Shown here: positions 17,240 to 26,345 of the stretch, piece after piece
How the letters are laid out: every line of letters begins with the position of its first letter
Position numbering within the stretch: position 1 is the stretch's first letter
Assembly: GCF_035712445.1 (NCBI RefSeq)
Contig: NZ_DASTAT010000068.1
Span: 88,520-152,519, forward strand
Reading direction: 5' to 3'
DNA from: Oligoflexus sp.
GTDB lineage: Bacteria > Bdellovibrionota_B > Oligoflexia > Oligoflexales > Oligoflexaceae
Length of the DNA: 64,000 nucleotides
Program-made: the position numbers and the translations under genes
The notes under the pieces: model-generated
Database searches by the model: none
What the model saw: only the letters and a program-made list of their open reading frames with translations
What the model was told of the DNA's origin: nothing

Positions 17240-20020
17240 ATGCTGAAACTGTTAATAATCCTGCTCTTAGGGCTGCTCGTGTTTGATCGTCGGGCCGAAG
17301 GCGACATTCTGCGATTGCCCGGCGTGATGCCAGGGATTTCCCTTGGAACCCACATTGAAACACTTGAAGATAGAACGGGTTCCCTCCTGCTTGATGATGT
17401 GCGCGCTCCTGATGCCGGCTTCGTGCCTTCGCATCAGCAGCATCCGAATTTCGGCTTCACCCGCTCGGCTTACTGGGCTCGTTTCCAGGTGGAAAACCCC
17501 GGAACCAAACCCATGCCGGCTTACTTTGAATATGGTTATGCCAACACCGATAAGGTGGCCTTTTATTTTCCTGATGAGCAGGGTCAATATCAAAAGAAGG
17601 AAGCCGGGGACCGCGTATCCTATGCGACCCGCGATATCGCCTATCGCCTGCCGGTCTTCGTGACGGAAGTGCCGCCCGGCGTTCACACCTATTACGTCCG
17701 GGTCCAAACCGAAGGCGTGAACCAGATTCCCCTGCACGTCTGGTCGCCTACGGAATTCGATAGCAAAAGAGCATCCGAGGCCGCTTTTTTGGGCGTGATC
17801 TATGGCTTCTTCGTCGTCATGCTCTTCTATAACGCCTTTCTGGGCATAGTCTTCCGCAGCCTATCCTATCTTTTCTATATCTGTTTCATCCTGTGCTCGA
17901 TCGCCAACCACTTCGGCTATCAGGGCCTCTATCTCGTATTCTTTCCTGCGGAAAGCGCGCATTGGCTGGCGAACGAAGGCTTCATCATGGCGACCGGCGC
18001 GCTGGTTTTCTTCGCCTGCACCTTCTCGCTGATGTTCTTGAATATGAATCGCGTGGCGCCGCTTGTGAAGTGGGCTCTGCTTATTGAAGCCGGCCTTGGG
18101 CTGCTGGTCTTCCCTATTGCGCCCTTCTCCTACAATATCGCGGTAAAAATCGCGACGGTGAATGCGTTCCTCGCTTCGGGCGTGGTGCTCACCGCCTCCG
18201 TGATCGCCTGTGTCAAACGCTATCGGCCCGCGTATTTCTTCACGCTCGCCTGGTTTCTGACCATAGTCGGGAACCTCGCCAATCCTTTGGCTCTGGCCGG
18301 CATCATTCCCATCAGTCTTTTCACCAACTGGAGCCATTTCATAGGCATCGCGGTCGAAGTCGTTTTGATCTCGATCGCCCTGGGTGACAAGATGCGACTC
18401 GCCCAGGAACGCTCCGAGCAAAAAGTCCGCCAGATGAACGAAAAGCTTGAGGAGATCGTTGACGAGAAGACCCGCGATATCAAATCCATACTGAGCAACA
18501 TCAAACTCGGGATCTTTGCCATCGTGCCCGAAAAATTCGCGATCCACCGGGACTTTTCCATGCATCTGCGCGAGATTTTCAAGAGCCGGAAGATCGAAGA
18601 GAGCAATGCCCTCGATCTTCTCCTGGAAGGCAGCGCGGTCAGCGGCGATCAGAGGCATCAGATCAAAGCGGCCCTGGAGGCGAGCTTTGGTGAAGACGAA
18701 ATGGTCTTTGAAATGAATGAGGGGGCCCTGCCCAAGGAAATTCAGTATCGGAGCCTCGACAGCACCCAACGCATCCTGGAGATTGATTGGAATCCCATGC
18801 TGTCCAAAGCCCGCAAGGTCGAACGCATCCTTGTGACCTGTAAGGACGTGACGGATCTGCGGCTTATTAAATTGGCCGCGGAAAACCAGCAGAAGGAACT
18901 CGAATACATCGGTGAACTGATCAATGTGAATCAGGAGATGTTCAGCAAGTTCGCCACAGCCGCGCGCCGCTTTCTGAGCGAGAACGCCGGTCTTTTGCAG
19001 AACAACGATGTCATCCGCCCTGACATTCTGAAGATGCTCTTCATCAACATGCACACCATCAAAGGCGCAGCCCGGTCCCTCGGCTTTCGTGAACTGACCA
19101 ATACCGTTCACATGGCGGAAGAAGCCTTGAGCGAGATTCAAAAAGGCAGCCGGATCGCGGACAAGGCCGCGTTGCTGGCGGAACTGGCCCAGGTGGAGAC
19201 CTCCCTTGGGACCTATGAATGGATCAACAATAAAAAACTCAATCGCACCCTGCATACGCCGGATACGATAGAGCTGCGCGTCGAGGATCTGGAACGCGAG
19301 ATTATGTTCATCGAGGACATCGAAAGACTGAAGGACCTTGATTCCGTGACGCGGTCCCTCAGCCAGATGAAGCAGAGGCTCGTGCCCTATGTCTTCCGCA
19401 ATGCCCAGCAGGTTCTGACCGAGATCTGTGAATCCGTACCCAAACTCGCCAAGGATCTGGGCAAGGAATGCCCCGAGCTGCGCATCGAGGCCAAGGATAT
19501 TTTCCTGACCCACGCGTGTACGGAGATGCTGCGGCATATTTTTGTTCATATTCTGCGCAATGCCCTGGATCATGGCATTGAATCAGCAGCGGAGCGCACC
19601 CTGTCCGGCAAGAACGAACGCGGCGTCATCGACATCAGCATGGTCCCGGATTCCGCCGGCTGGCTCACGCTGACAATTCGCGATGACGGGCGTGGACTTG
19701 CCCTGCAGCTGATCAAACAGATTGCCGTCATCAAAGGTTTTTTACCCCAGCACAGTCCCGTGCAGCCCGAAGATGTGGCCCAGTTCATTTTTGAATCCGG
19801 ATTTTCCACCAGCGCCGGTGTCAGTGACATATCGGGTCGGGGCATCGGGATGGAAGCCGTCCGCCGCCTTCTGCATCAGCATGGTTCGCGCATTCGCCTC
19901 GTCTTGAACTGCGAGGGTGATGATGAAAAAAGTTTCGTTCCCTTTTCGTTTCATATCAGTCTGCCGCCGGATATGTTCCGCCGCATGGGACCTCTGAAAT
20001 CTCTGGCCCTTGTCGTTTAA
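17240..20020 (+). CDS. tandem paralogue: 7TMR-DISM receptor with Hpt and CheA-like kinase domains
   Basis: A 926-residue second copy with the same domain order as the preceding gene: signal peptide, 7TMR-DISM extracellular domain, seven transmembrane helices, coiled coil, PAS-like region, Hpt (His605 in HTIKGAARSLG), and CheA-like ATPase (Asn774 in RNALDHGIE, DDGRGL, SGRGIGMEAV). The key residues fall at the same positions as in the first copy, which points to tandem duplication. The sequences have clearly diverged in the sensor half and in the linker, so the two receptors may read different ligands but share a phosphorelay, or work as a heterodimer. Translation is probably coupled to the first gene. 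Confidence 0.88.
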   Translation: MLKLLIILLLGLLVFDRRAEGDILRLPGVMPGISLGTHIETLEDRTGSLLLDDVRAPDAGFVPSHQQHPNFGFTRSAYWARFQVENPGTKPMPAYFEYGYANTDKVAFYFPDEQGQYQKKEAGDRVSYATRDIAYRLPVFVTEVPPGVHTYYVRVQTEGVNQIPLHVWSPTEFDSKRASEAAFLGVIYGFFVVMLFYNAFLGIVFRSLSYLFYICFILCSIANHFGYQGLYLVFFPAESAHWLANEGFIMATGALVFFACTFSLMFLNMNRVAPLVKWALLIEAGLGLLVFPIAPFSYNIAVKIATVNAFLASGVVLTASVIACVKRYRPAYFFTLAWFLTIVGNLANPLALAGIIPISLFTNWSHFIGIAVEVVLISIALGDKMRLAQERSEQKVRQMNEKLEEIVDEKTRDIKSILSNIKLGIFAIVPEKFAIHRDFSMHLREIFKSRKIEESNALDLLLEGSAVSGDQRHQIKAALEASFGEDEMVFEMNEGALPKEIQYRSLDSTQRILEIDWNPMLSKARKVERILVTCKDVTDLRLIKLAAENQQKELEYIGELINVNQEMFSKFATAARRFLSENAGLLQNNDVIRPDILKMLFINMHTIKGAARSLGFRELTNTVHMAEEALSEIQKGSRIADKAALLAELAQVETSLGTYEWINNKKLNRTLHTPDTIELRVEDLEREIMFIEDIERLKDLDSVTRSLSQMKQRLVPYVFRNAQQVLTEICESVPKLAKDLGKECPELRIEAKDIFLTHACTEMLRHIFVHILRNALDHGIESAAERTLSGKNERGVIDISMVPDSAGWLTLTIRDDGRGLALQLIKQIAVIKGFLPQHSPVQPEDVAQFIFESGFSTSAGVSDISGRGIGMEAVRRLLHQHGSRIRLVLNCEGDDEKSFVPFSFHISLPPDMFRRMGPLKSLALVV

Positions 20021-20105
20021 CTCTGCCCTTGCCAGACAGGAAGCATCCTTCTACGATGGCTGCACTTTCCTGTTTGAAAAGTTTTGGCATAAGGAGTTAA
20101 ACGCC

Positions 20106-21380
20106 ATGAAGATGTTGGCATTCACCGCTCTGCTACTGGCTCCATCCGTCCATGCAGTTGAACATCCGGCGACGTTTCGCGCGTCCTCACCCGAGGCGGT
20201 TACTTATTATCAGGATGTCGCTCCGATCCTCAATCGTCAGTGTCAGACCTGTCATCAACCAGGAGCACTGGCCTCGTTTCTGCCGCTCGATTCCTATGAA
20301 CAGGTCAAGCCTCTGGCGCGATTGATTCGCAGCGTGACGCAATCCAAAAAAATGCCGCCGTTCATGCCTGATAATTCCGGCAGCTGCGCGACCTATGAAA
20401 ACGCCAGGGTGCTGAGCGAAACAGAGCTTGCGACGCTCGCGGCCTGGGTGGATCAGGGCACTCCGGAAGGCAGCTGGGCTGAACTTCCCGCACCGCAGCA
20501 GCCGAATGAACTCCAAGGCTCCACGCATCAAACTGCGATGGAGGAAGCCTATACGCCGAACAAATCCTTGCATGATGACTATCGCTGCTTTCTTTTGAAC
20601 CCGGGCTTCTCGGGATCGAAATCCCTTTATCTGACCGACTACCTCATGATTCCTGGCAACGATAAACTCGTGCATCATGTGGTCGGCTACCAGGTGACCA
20701 CCGCACGCGCGGCCGAGGAAGCCCGGAAGAAGGATCAGGCTGATCCGGGACCGGGTTACAGCTGCTTCGGTGGGGCTGGTGTTTCCGGTGTGCGCATGGT
20801 CATGAACTGGTCACCGGGGACAGGGATTGTCTCGATGCCGCAGGATACGGGCATTCGTCTGGATCCTGATCTGCCGCTCGTCTTTCAGATGCACTACCAT
20901 ATTATGGATGAGAATCCCGGTTCGGATCAGACGACCATCAAAATGAAGATGGCCGAGAGCGTTCCTTACGAAATGACTCCAACCTTCCTGAGTCCCCGCC
21001 TTCCGCTGGTCATCCCACCGAAGACGGCTTCGCACGTGCATGAGGGCACAGCCTCACTTCAGCCTTATTTTGGAGCGGGCAAACCCCTTCGGGTCATGGG
21101 CGTGAGAGCCCACATGCATAAACTGGGAAGTCAGATGAATGTGTCGGTGATCAGGGCCGGGAGCCAGGAGAACCGCTGCCTCGTCGATGTCCCGCGTTAT
21201 AACTACGCCTGGCAAAGCAGCTACTTTTTGAATCAGCCCATCGACATCATGAGTCAGGACAGCTTCAACATTCGCTGCGTTTATAATTCCATGGGAACGG
21301 ACAAGACCACGACCTGGGGTGAAGGGACGGATGACGAGATGTGTCTCGCCACCATCTATACGATCGAACGGAAGAATTAA
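20106..21380 (+). CDS. secreted cytochrome c / copper type II monooxygenase-like protein
   Basis: A 424-residue exported protein. The signal peptide MKMLAFTALLLAPSVHA is followed by a haem c-like site C46-Q-T-C49-H50 (NRQCQTCHQPG), then a C-terminal region with histidine motifs LVHHVVGY, FQMHYHI and RAHMHKLG as in copper type II ascorbate-dependent (peptidylglycine/dopamine hydroxylase-like) monooxygenases. Haem binding and copper binding are inferred from these motifs. AAGGAG lies about nine bases before ATG 20106, which decides against the longer frame from 20010. It follows the receptor kinase pair by 85 bases and shares its stop codon bases with the convergent gene. A periplasmic oxidative function is likely. 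Confidence 0.82.
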   Translation: MKMLAFTALLLAPSVHAVEHPATFRASSPEAVTYYQDVAPILNRQCQTCHQPGALASFLPLDSYEQVKPLARLIRSVTQSKKMPPFMPDNSGSCATYENARVLSETELATLAAWVDQGTPEGSWAELPAPQQPNELQGSTHQTAMEEAYTPNKSLHDDYRCFLLNPGFSGSKSLYLTDYLMIPGNDKLVHHVVGYQVTTARAAEEARKKDQADPGPGYSCFGGAGVSGVRMVMNWSPGTGIVSMPQDTGIRLDPDLPLVFQMHYHIMDENPGSDQTTIKMKMAESVPYEMTPTFLSPRLPLVIPPKTASHVHEGTASLQPYFGAGKPLRVMGVRAHMHKLGSQMNVSVIRAGSQENRCLVDVPRYNYAWQSSYFLNQPIDIMSQDSFNIRCVYNSMGTDKTTTWGEGTDDEMCLATIYTIERKN

Positions 21381-22408
21381 AGACTCAGCTCGTGATACTG
21401 CGCAACCAGCTGCCCCATCGTGGGCAGCCCTTCATCCAGCTTCTGGGCCTTCAGATATTCAGGGCTCCAGAGCTTGGAAAAGGAACGCTCACCCAGATCG
21501 CAGGCAAAGGTCACCACGCGGTGACCCGGCCCCATCTGCAAAGCCGTATGAAGCGCAGCGGCCGCATTCAAAGCCGAACTGCTGCCCAATACCAGTCCAT
21601 CTTCATCCCGCACGTAGCGCGCGACTGTAATCAGCTGCCTATCCGTCACGCGCACGGCGGTGTCCACTTTCGCCTGAGCAAAGTTTGCGACCAGTCGCAT
21701 GATGCCGATGCCTTCGGTGAGCGACGAGCCTTCACTCTTGAATTCGCCGGTCTTCACATAGGTATAAAGACCCGAGCCTTCAGGATCGGCCAGCACCACC
21801 TTGATATCCGGCAGCTGCTCTTTCAGATAAACCGAGCAGCCCCCGATCGTCCCGCCGGTGCCCGCTGCGGACACCAAGGCATCCAAACGCCCGCTGGTCT
21901 GCTGCAGGATTTCCGGGCCGGTGAAATCATAATGCGCGCGGAAGTTCGAAAGGTTTTCAAACTGATTGGCCCAGAAATACTGATCGGGTTTTTCGTCCGC
22001 GATGCGCTTTGCGGTATGATAAAAATGTTTCGGGTCCTTGAATGGACAGGGGTCGACCAGCATGAGTTCGGCTCCATGCAGAGCGATCATGCGTTCTTTC
22101 TCTGGGGTCTGTCCCTTTGGCATTACCACCAGCATCTTGAAGCCAAAGGCTTTGGCTGCGATGGCCAGGCCGATCCCGGTATTTCCGGCGGTCCCTTCCA
22201 CGATGGTCATGCCGGGTTTGAGCCGTCCGTCTGCGATAGCGTCCTGAACCATGGCCAGGGCTGCGCGATCCTTGATGGATCCACCCGGGTTCATGAACTC
22301 GCATTTGACGAAGATATCACACTGGCTCAAGCGACTGAGGGAAGGGATTTTGAGAAGTGGTGTACGGCCGACAAGTTCCACGAGGTTGTGAGCAAGCATA
22401 GGCTTCAT
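21377..22408 (-). CDS. PLP-dependent cysteine synthase / cystathionine beta-synthase family
   Basis: A 343-residue fold-type II PLP enzyme. Lys46 in NPGGSIKDR is the PLP Schiff-base lysine, EGTAGNTGIGLA binds the substrate carboxylate (usually T-S-G-N-T), and SAAGTGGTIGG is the phosphate-binding loop. It makes cysteine from O-acetylserine and sulfide, or acts as cystathionine beta-synthase; the family cannot be split by eye. The second motif has A in place of the usual S (EGTAGNTG), which is common in CBS-like members. ATG 22408 has AGGAG (22419-22423) ten bases upstream; a TTG nine bases earlier is too close to that site. A 12-base palindrome lies upstream. Confidence 0.85.
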   Translation of the reverse strand: MKPMLAHNLVELVGRTPLLKIPSLSRLSQCDIFVKCEFMNPGGSIKDRAALAMVQDAIADGRLKPGMTIVEGTAGNTGIGLAIAAKAFGFKMLVVMPKGQTPEKERMIALHGAELMLVDPCPFKDPKHFYHTAKRIADEKPDQYFWANQFENLSNFRAHYDFTGPEILQQTSGRLDALVSAAGTGGTIGGCSVYLKEQLPDIKVVLADPEGSGLYTYVKTGEFKSEGSSLTEGIGIMRLVANFAQAKVDTAVRVTDRQLITVARYVRDEDGLVLGSSSALNAAAALHTALQMGPGHRVVTFACDLGERSFSKLWSPEYLKAQKLDEGLPTMGQLVAQYHELSL

Positions 22409-22446
22409 GGGTGACAAACTCCTATGGGAATCCCTTCAAAAATGCT

Positions 22447-22458
22447 GGAATGCATTCC
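22447..22458. promoter_or_regulatory. 12-base perfect palindrome upstream of the cysteine synthase gene
   Basis: GGAATGCATTCC, 24 bases beyond the ribosome binding site of the minus-strand gene, well placed to be an operator for a dimeric regulator. Confidence 0.4.
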
Positions 22459-22941
22459 GACCTTGCCACAGATTTTCTGAGGAGGCCAGCGCAGTCTTAA
22501 GAGGCGATGCCCGCGCTGGACTCAGCGCCTGGGTGTCAGCCAACATGTGTCAGGGATAATAAAGAAAAAATATTGACGAGCGAACGAGGGCCTCGTGTTT
22601 GGCGACTGACGCTCGCGCGTCATCGGGAGGAGCCAAACAATATTCCTCTAGCACCTGAGTGCCAAGTCCCTCATCCACTCGCCCTAAAGGAGTCTGCAAC
22701 GTTTTATATAAAGCAAGGTGCGGGCCACTGCGGAAAGGCCCCGAGCCTTGGGATAAACGCCGAATACCAAAAACTTTTTTCAAACGCGGCGAAGCCCTTC
22801 GCCTGTCAGCATCCTGGTCATGTCTCGAACTGCTACACAGAGCGTTTTCACCGTGTTTTCCCCCGCTAAATCCGCTATTTGGACAATCCTTACCGGGCCT
22901 GTAAGGTGAACATTTCTTCATTCCATGCAATCTTTCACGGC

Positions 22942-22957
22942 CGGCATACCAATTGCA
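22942..22957 (+). promoter_or_regulatory. candidate sigma54 promoter
   Basis: CGGCATACCAATTGCA has the GG-N10-GC core (GG at 22943-22944, GC at 22955-22956) and a perfect TTGCA end; the -24 box matches four of six. It lies about 55 bases before ATG 23011. Confidence 0.35.
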
Positions 22958-23010
22958 CCAAGGCGTACGAGTTGTTGCTGATCTCTTTGCTGTTGCTGAG
23001 GTACTGAAGA

Positions 23011-24207
23011 ATGAAGCTGATCCACCTGCCAATGCTAGGCCTTTTCCTGGCAGCTGCGGCCCCGGCCGCCGACCTTTCCATGAATAAAGTGGGCGCCTTA
23101 CTGCAAAAGCCTTTGGAGCCACAGGTCTATCGCTTGGGTTTGGATTATGTCCAGGCCGATAGCGAGACCGAGCAGCGCGTCATCACAAGGCGATTGAATC
23201 TGGCCATCGGTCTGCCGGCCCGGTTCGAATTCGGCTTCGCTCTGCTGGACGTTCAGGAACCGGCGGTCGATCATAGCAGCAAACCCCTGGGCGGCAAGGT
23301 CTGGGTGAAGTGGAACATGCTGCAATCTTCAATCTTTAACGCCGGAGCCACGCTGCAGTATCAGCCCGGGCTTGCAGGCGCCGAGAGTTTTTATCAGGCG
23401 AGTCAGGACCGGACATCCTTCGGCCTTGACATGAGCCTTGCGCCCTTCACCTGGATGGAAGCCGCTGTCTACGGAAACTACAGTCGTCGGAAGGATGAGC
23501 GCCTCGGTGCTCTGGTCCTGGGTGATGAGTCCGTGGTCGGTGCGCGCCTCAGCTTGGGAACGGTGAACTACGGAATCTACGGTGATGCTTCGCAGCGGCA
23601 TCTGACTGAGGAAAGCCGCAAGCTTTTTGCCCGTGAATGGGAAGCTGGCCTTTATCTGGGAACGGATGGCGTTCAGCTGAAGACCTTTGCCCTGATCCCC
23701 GATACGCATCGTTATTTCGGAATGCCGGAACGCGGTTTCGGAGCATCCTTGACCATGACCATCGGCGGGACTGCCAAACCTTTGGATCTTCGCGATCAGC
23801 CCGGTGATGCCCTGGAGGCGACGAATAGAGCCGAACGCGCGGCCGCCAGTGAACAAAGCGCCAAGGCTCCCGTTGAAGCGGGCGTGAAGATTCTGGAAAC
23901 GAACGAGCTCGATGAGTTTCAGCTGCTCGAGAAGAAAGCTCAGGATAATGTGAAGAATCAGCAGGAAACCGCCGCGGAAAAAGCCGAGCGCGAACTGCGC
24001 GAGAGCCTGGAAGCCGAAAAGAAGATGGCCGCCCAGAAAGTGCTCGACGATGAAAAAGCCCGACGTGAAGCCGCAGAGGCTTATCAGAAGCGCGTTCAGG
24101 ACGATCAGGACGCGTACAATGAGTACAAAGATGATGTGAACGAGGAAGTGAACCGCTACACGCTCCCTGACCAGGAAGACCTGAACTGGAACGGCCTGAC
24201 CCCTTAA
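23011..24207 (+). CDS. outer-membrane-like protein with C-terminal coiled coil
   Basis: A 398-residue exported protein. The signal peptide MKLIHLPMLGLFLAAAAPAA is followed by about 240 residues of alternating beta-strand pattern (RVITRRLNLAIGLPARFEFGFA, FNAGATLQYQPG, WEAGLYLGTDG), like an outer-membrane barrel. From about residue 270 to 385 the sequence is highly charged and alanine/glutamate/lysine-rich (EKAERELRE, EAEKKMAAQKVLDDEKARREAAEAY), predicting a long coiled coil, and it ends with LNWNGLTP. No family is recognised. The barrel-plus-rod layout suggests a periplasmic tether or scaffold. GAGG precedes the ATG by ten bases. Confidence 0.6.
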   Translation: MKLIHLPMLGLFLAAAAPAADLSMNKVGALLQKPLEPQVYRLGLDYVQADSETEQRVITRRLNLAIGLPARFEFGFALLDVQEPAVDHSSKPLGGKVWVKWNMLQSSIFNAGATLQYQPGLAGAESFYQASQDRTSFGLDMSLAPFTWMEAAVYGNYSRRKDERLGALVLGDESVVGARLSLGTVNYGIYGDASQRHLTEESRKLFAREWEAGLYLGTDGVQLKTFALIPDTHRYFGMPERGFGASLTMTIGGTAKPLDLRDQPGDALEATNRAERAAASEQSAKAPVEAGVKILETNELDEFQLLEKKAQDNVKNQQETAAEKAERELRESLEAEKKMAAQKVLDDEKARREAAEAYQKRVQDDQDAYNEYKDDVNEEVNRYTLPDQEDLNWNGLTP

Positions 24208-24342
24208 ACCAGGCCATTATCCCACACCCATAGCCCATCAGCTATTTGGATTAAAATTCTGCCAGATAGCTGTTGCAAAAGACCTGGGGCTCCATTAAGC
24301 AAGCTGGAGCTTCAATGTCTTTCTTTGCTATCGAGGTGTTTC

Positions 24343-26319
24343 TTGAAATTCAAAATCAATGGACTCTCCAGCCTGCTTCTGGCTGCGGCGTGCTTTGCTT
24401 GCCATCCGCGCGAAGTCCAAAAATCCGAACAGAAAATAGTCGACACATCCCATCTGGATCGCGATCTGCTTGCATCCGGTCCTTATGGGTTTGACGAGAC
24501 GCTCTATCAGGTCGCTCCGAGTCTGGATCGCGACATTCTTCCTGAGCCACCGTTCGGCCAGCCGGAAGTAAAAACGGACATTCGCGGCAAACTCTATCTG
24601 CCAAAGGGCAATGGTCCTTTCCCCGTCCTTGTTTTTCTGCATGGCAATCATGGAACCTGCGGGCTGCTCACAGGTCCGGGCAATCCAAGGCTGGATACGA
24701 CGGTCGATTACACGCTGAATGGCTGGTGTCCCTCCGGGCTGGTGGAAGCGCCGAGCTTTCTGGGTTACGAGTATTCCGCAAGGCATCTGGCCTCATGGGG
24801 CTACGCGGTGCTTTCCATAAACGCAAACCTCGGCATCACGGGCCGCGATGGATACAACTCGCGTGATGGCGGTCTGGTGTATGCCCGCGGCGCTCTGCTT
24901 TTGAAGCATCTCATTAACCTGCGTCAATGGTCGCTCGCGGGGAATGCGCAGGCGCTCGATAACAAGAATCTCGAACTCAAAAATAAATTCGATTTCAGCG
25001 AAGTCGGCGTGATGGGTCATTCCCGTGGCGGCGAAGGCGCGCGCTATGCTTATAACATTTATCAGAACGCGAGTGCCGATAGCGTTTGGAAACGCGAACT
25101 CCCCGATCTGAGAATCAAGGGCGTCTTCGAAATCGCGCCGGTGGATTTCGGAACGGGCGAAGAACCTTTGAAAGTTGAAGCCCTCGGTACCGCATGGGCC
25201 GTGCTCCTGGGCGGCTGCGATCGTGATGTCAGCAACTTCATGGGCCAGAATCCATATGCCCGCATGCTCGGTGGTCAGGACGGTTTCCCGAAAGCGGTTT
25301 TTGCCGTCTGGGGCGCGAATCATAATTTCTTCAACACCGAGTGGCAGGTTTCCGATGCACCGCACAGCTGCTTCGGCAATCAAAAGCCCCTGTGGAATAC
25401 CGCAGCCCAGCCGCTTCCCGGCGGGATTGCAGCCGATGATCCCAACGCGCTGGAAGGCGTGACCGGCTCCGAGTCTCAGCAGTCTTTTGCCAAGGCTCTT
25501 ATGTTTGCCTTCTTCAAGGCCAACGTCGGCAAGGATGTGGATCCCACTCTGATGCATACCTTCGATTCCCAGTACGCCCTGCCGCGCGCCTTGGATCAGC
25601 TCGCACCGAGCAGCCGGGAATTTATTCTTTTGAATCAGAGCGTGCAGGTGGCCCGTCCGGGTCAGACGATGCCGACCAAACATCGGGAAGGCGCCATCAC
25701 CTGGCAGACGCTCGATGATAAATTGAAAGACGATCTGCCTTTGCTTCAGAAATACTGGGATGCCTTCGCCCAGGAAAACGGCTACACGCGGCTTGATGTC
25801 ACGCTCCTGCCCGACAGCTTCCCGCGTCCTGCGCTGGTGCTCGAAGCGCCTGCCCTCGCGGAAGCCCAGACTCTTGATATTCCCTGGAGCGAGCCGACCA
25901 ACACCCAGGATTACTGGACCGTGGACGCCACCCTCTCCCGCCGCACGGGCTGCTATACCTATCCTGAAACCGCCTGCGTTCCCGACTTCAGCACCCTGGA
26001 AGTCGAAGTGGCTTTGATTCAGGAAGACGGCAGCGCATCGAACTTTGTGCGCCTGACCGATTACATCAAGCTGCAGAACTATCACAGCAACTATTTTGAA
26101 ATGGCTTACGCAGAACCCATTGCAAACTCGGGCAATTCCTATAGGCTGGGATTCAGCTACGTGCCGCTCTTGTTTAGCACAGCCCGTTTTGAACTGACGG
26201 ATTTCGCTTTGCAAAATCCCAAGATCAAGGGCCTGCGCTTCAAATTCCCCGCAGGTCAGCCAGTCTCTTTGGCTCTTGATGAAATCCGGCTGGTTAAACG
26301 CGCGAACGTGGCTCACTAA
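24343..26319 (+). CDS. alpha/beta hydrolase lipoprotein
   Basis: About 658 residues. TTG 24343 has GAGG six bases upstream and yields a lipoprotein-type leader (KFKINGLSSLLLAAAC). An alpha/beta hydrolase core follows: VLVFLHGNHG is the oxyanion-hole strand and loop, and GHSRGGEGA is the nucleophile elbow with the catalytic serine. GVFEIAPVD and a late GANHNFF segment may supply the acid and the histidine. The C-terminal 200 residues (about 450-658) form a separate beta-rich region. An esterase, lipase or cutinase-like role at the cell envelope is inferred; the substrate is unknown. The preceding hairpin-rich 130 bases carry no gene. Confidence 0.72.
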   Translation: MKFKINGLSSLLLAAACFACHPREVQKSEQKIVDTSHLDRDLLASGPYGFDETLYQVAPSLDRDILPEPPFGQPEVKTDIRGKLYLPKGNGPFPVLVFLHGNHGTCGLLTGPGNPRLDTTVDYTLNGWCPSGLVEAPSFLGYEYSARHLASWGYAVLSINANLGITGRDGYNSRDGGLVYARGALLLKHLINLRQWSLAGNAQALDNKNLELKNKFDFSEVGVMGHSRGGEGARYAYNIYQNASADSVWKRELPDLRIKGVFEIAPVDFGTGEEPLKVEALGTAWAVLLGGCDRDVSNFMGQNPYARMLGGQDGFPKAVFAVWGANHNFFNTEWQVSDAPHSCFGNQKPLWNTAAQPLPGGIAADDPNALEGVTGSESQQSFAKALMFAFFKANVGKDVDPTLMHTFDSQYALPRALDQLAPSSREFILLNQSVQVARPGQTMPTKHREGAITWQTLDDKLKDDLPLLQKYWDAFAQENGYTRLDVTLLPDSFPRPALVLEAPALAEAQTLDIPWSEPTNTQDYWTVDATLSRRTGCYTYPETACVPDFSTLEVEVALIQEDGSASNFVRLTDYIKLQNYHSNYFEMAYAEPIANSGNSYRLGFSYVPLLFSTARFELTDFALQNPKIKGLRFKFPAGQPVSLALDEIRLVKRANVAH

Positions 26320-26345
26320 AAGGACCAGAAGCGGAGCCGCCCGAC

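Larger units (their letters stand above)
22424..23010. other. 587-base intergenic region between divergent genes
   Basis: Holds regulatory sequence rather than a gene. Besides the palindrome at 22447-22458 and the sigma54-like element at 22942-22957 listed separately, there is a hairpin GCGCTG (22513-22518) / CAGCGC (22523-22528). A plus-strand frame at 22507-22869 has no recognisable protein and no ribosome binding site. Confidence 0.5.

Noticed and set aside
21341-22414. 357-residue plus-strand frame opposite the cysteine synthase gene
   Set aside because: The minus-strand frame has a full PLP-enzyme motif set and a ribosome binding site; the plus frame has neither.
22507-22869. 120-residue frame in the 22.4-23.0 kb intergenic region
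   Set aside because: No ribosome binding site, no recognisable motif, and composition unlike the neighbouring genes.
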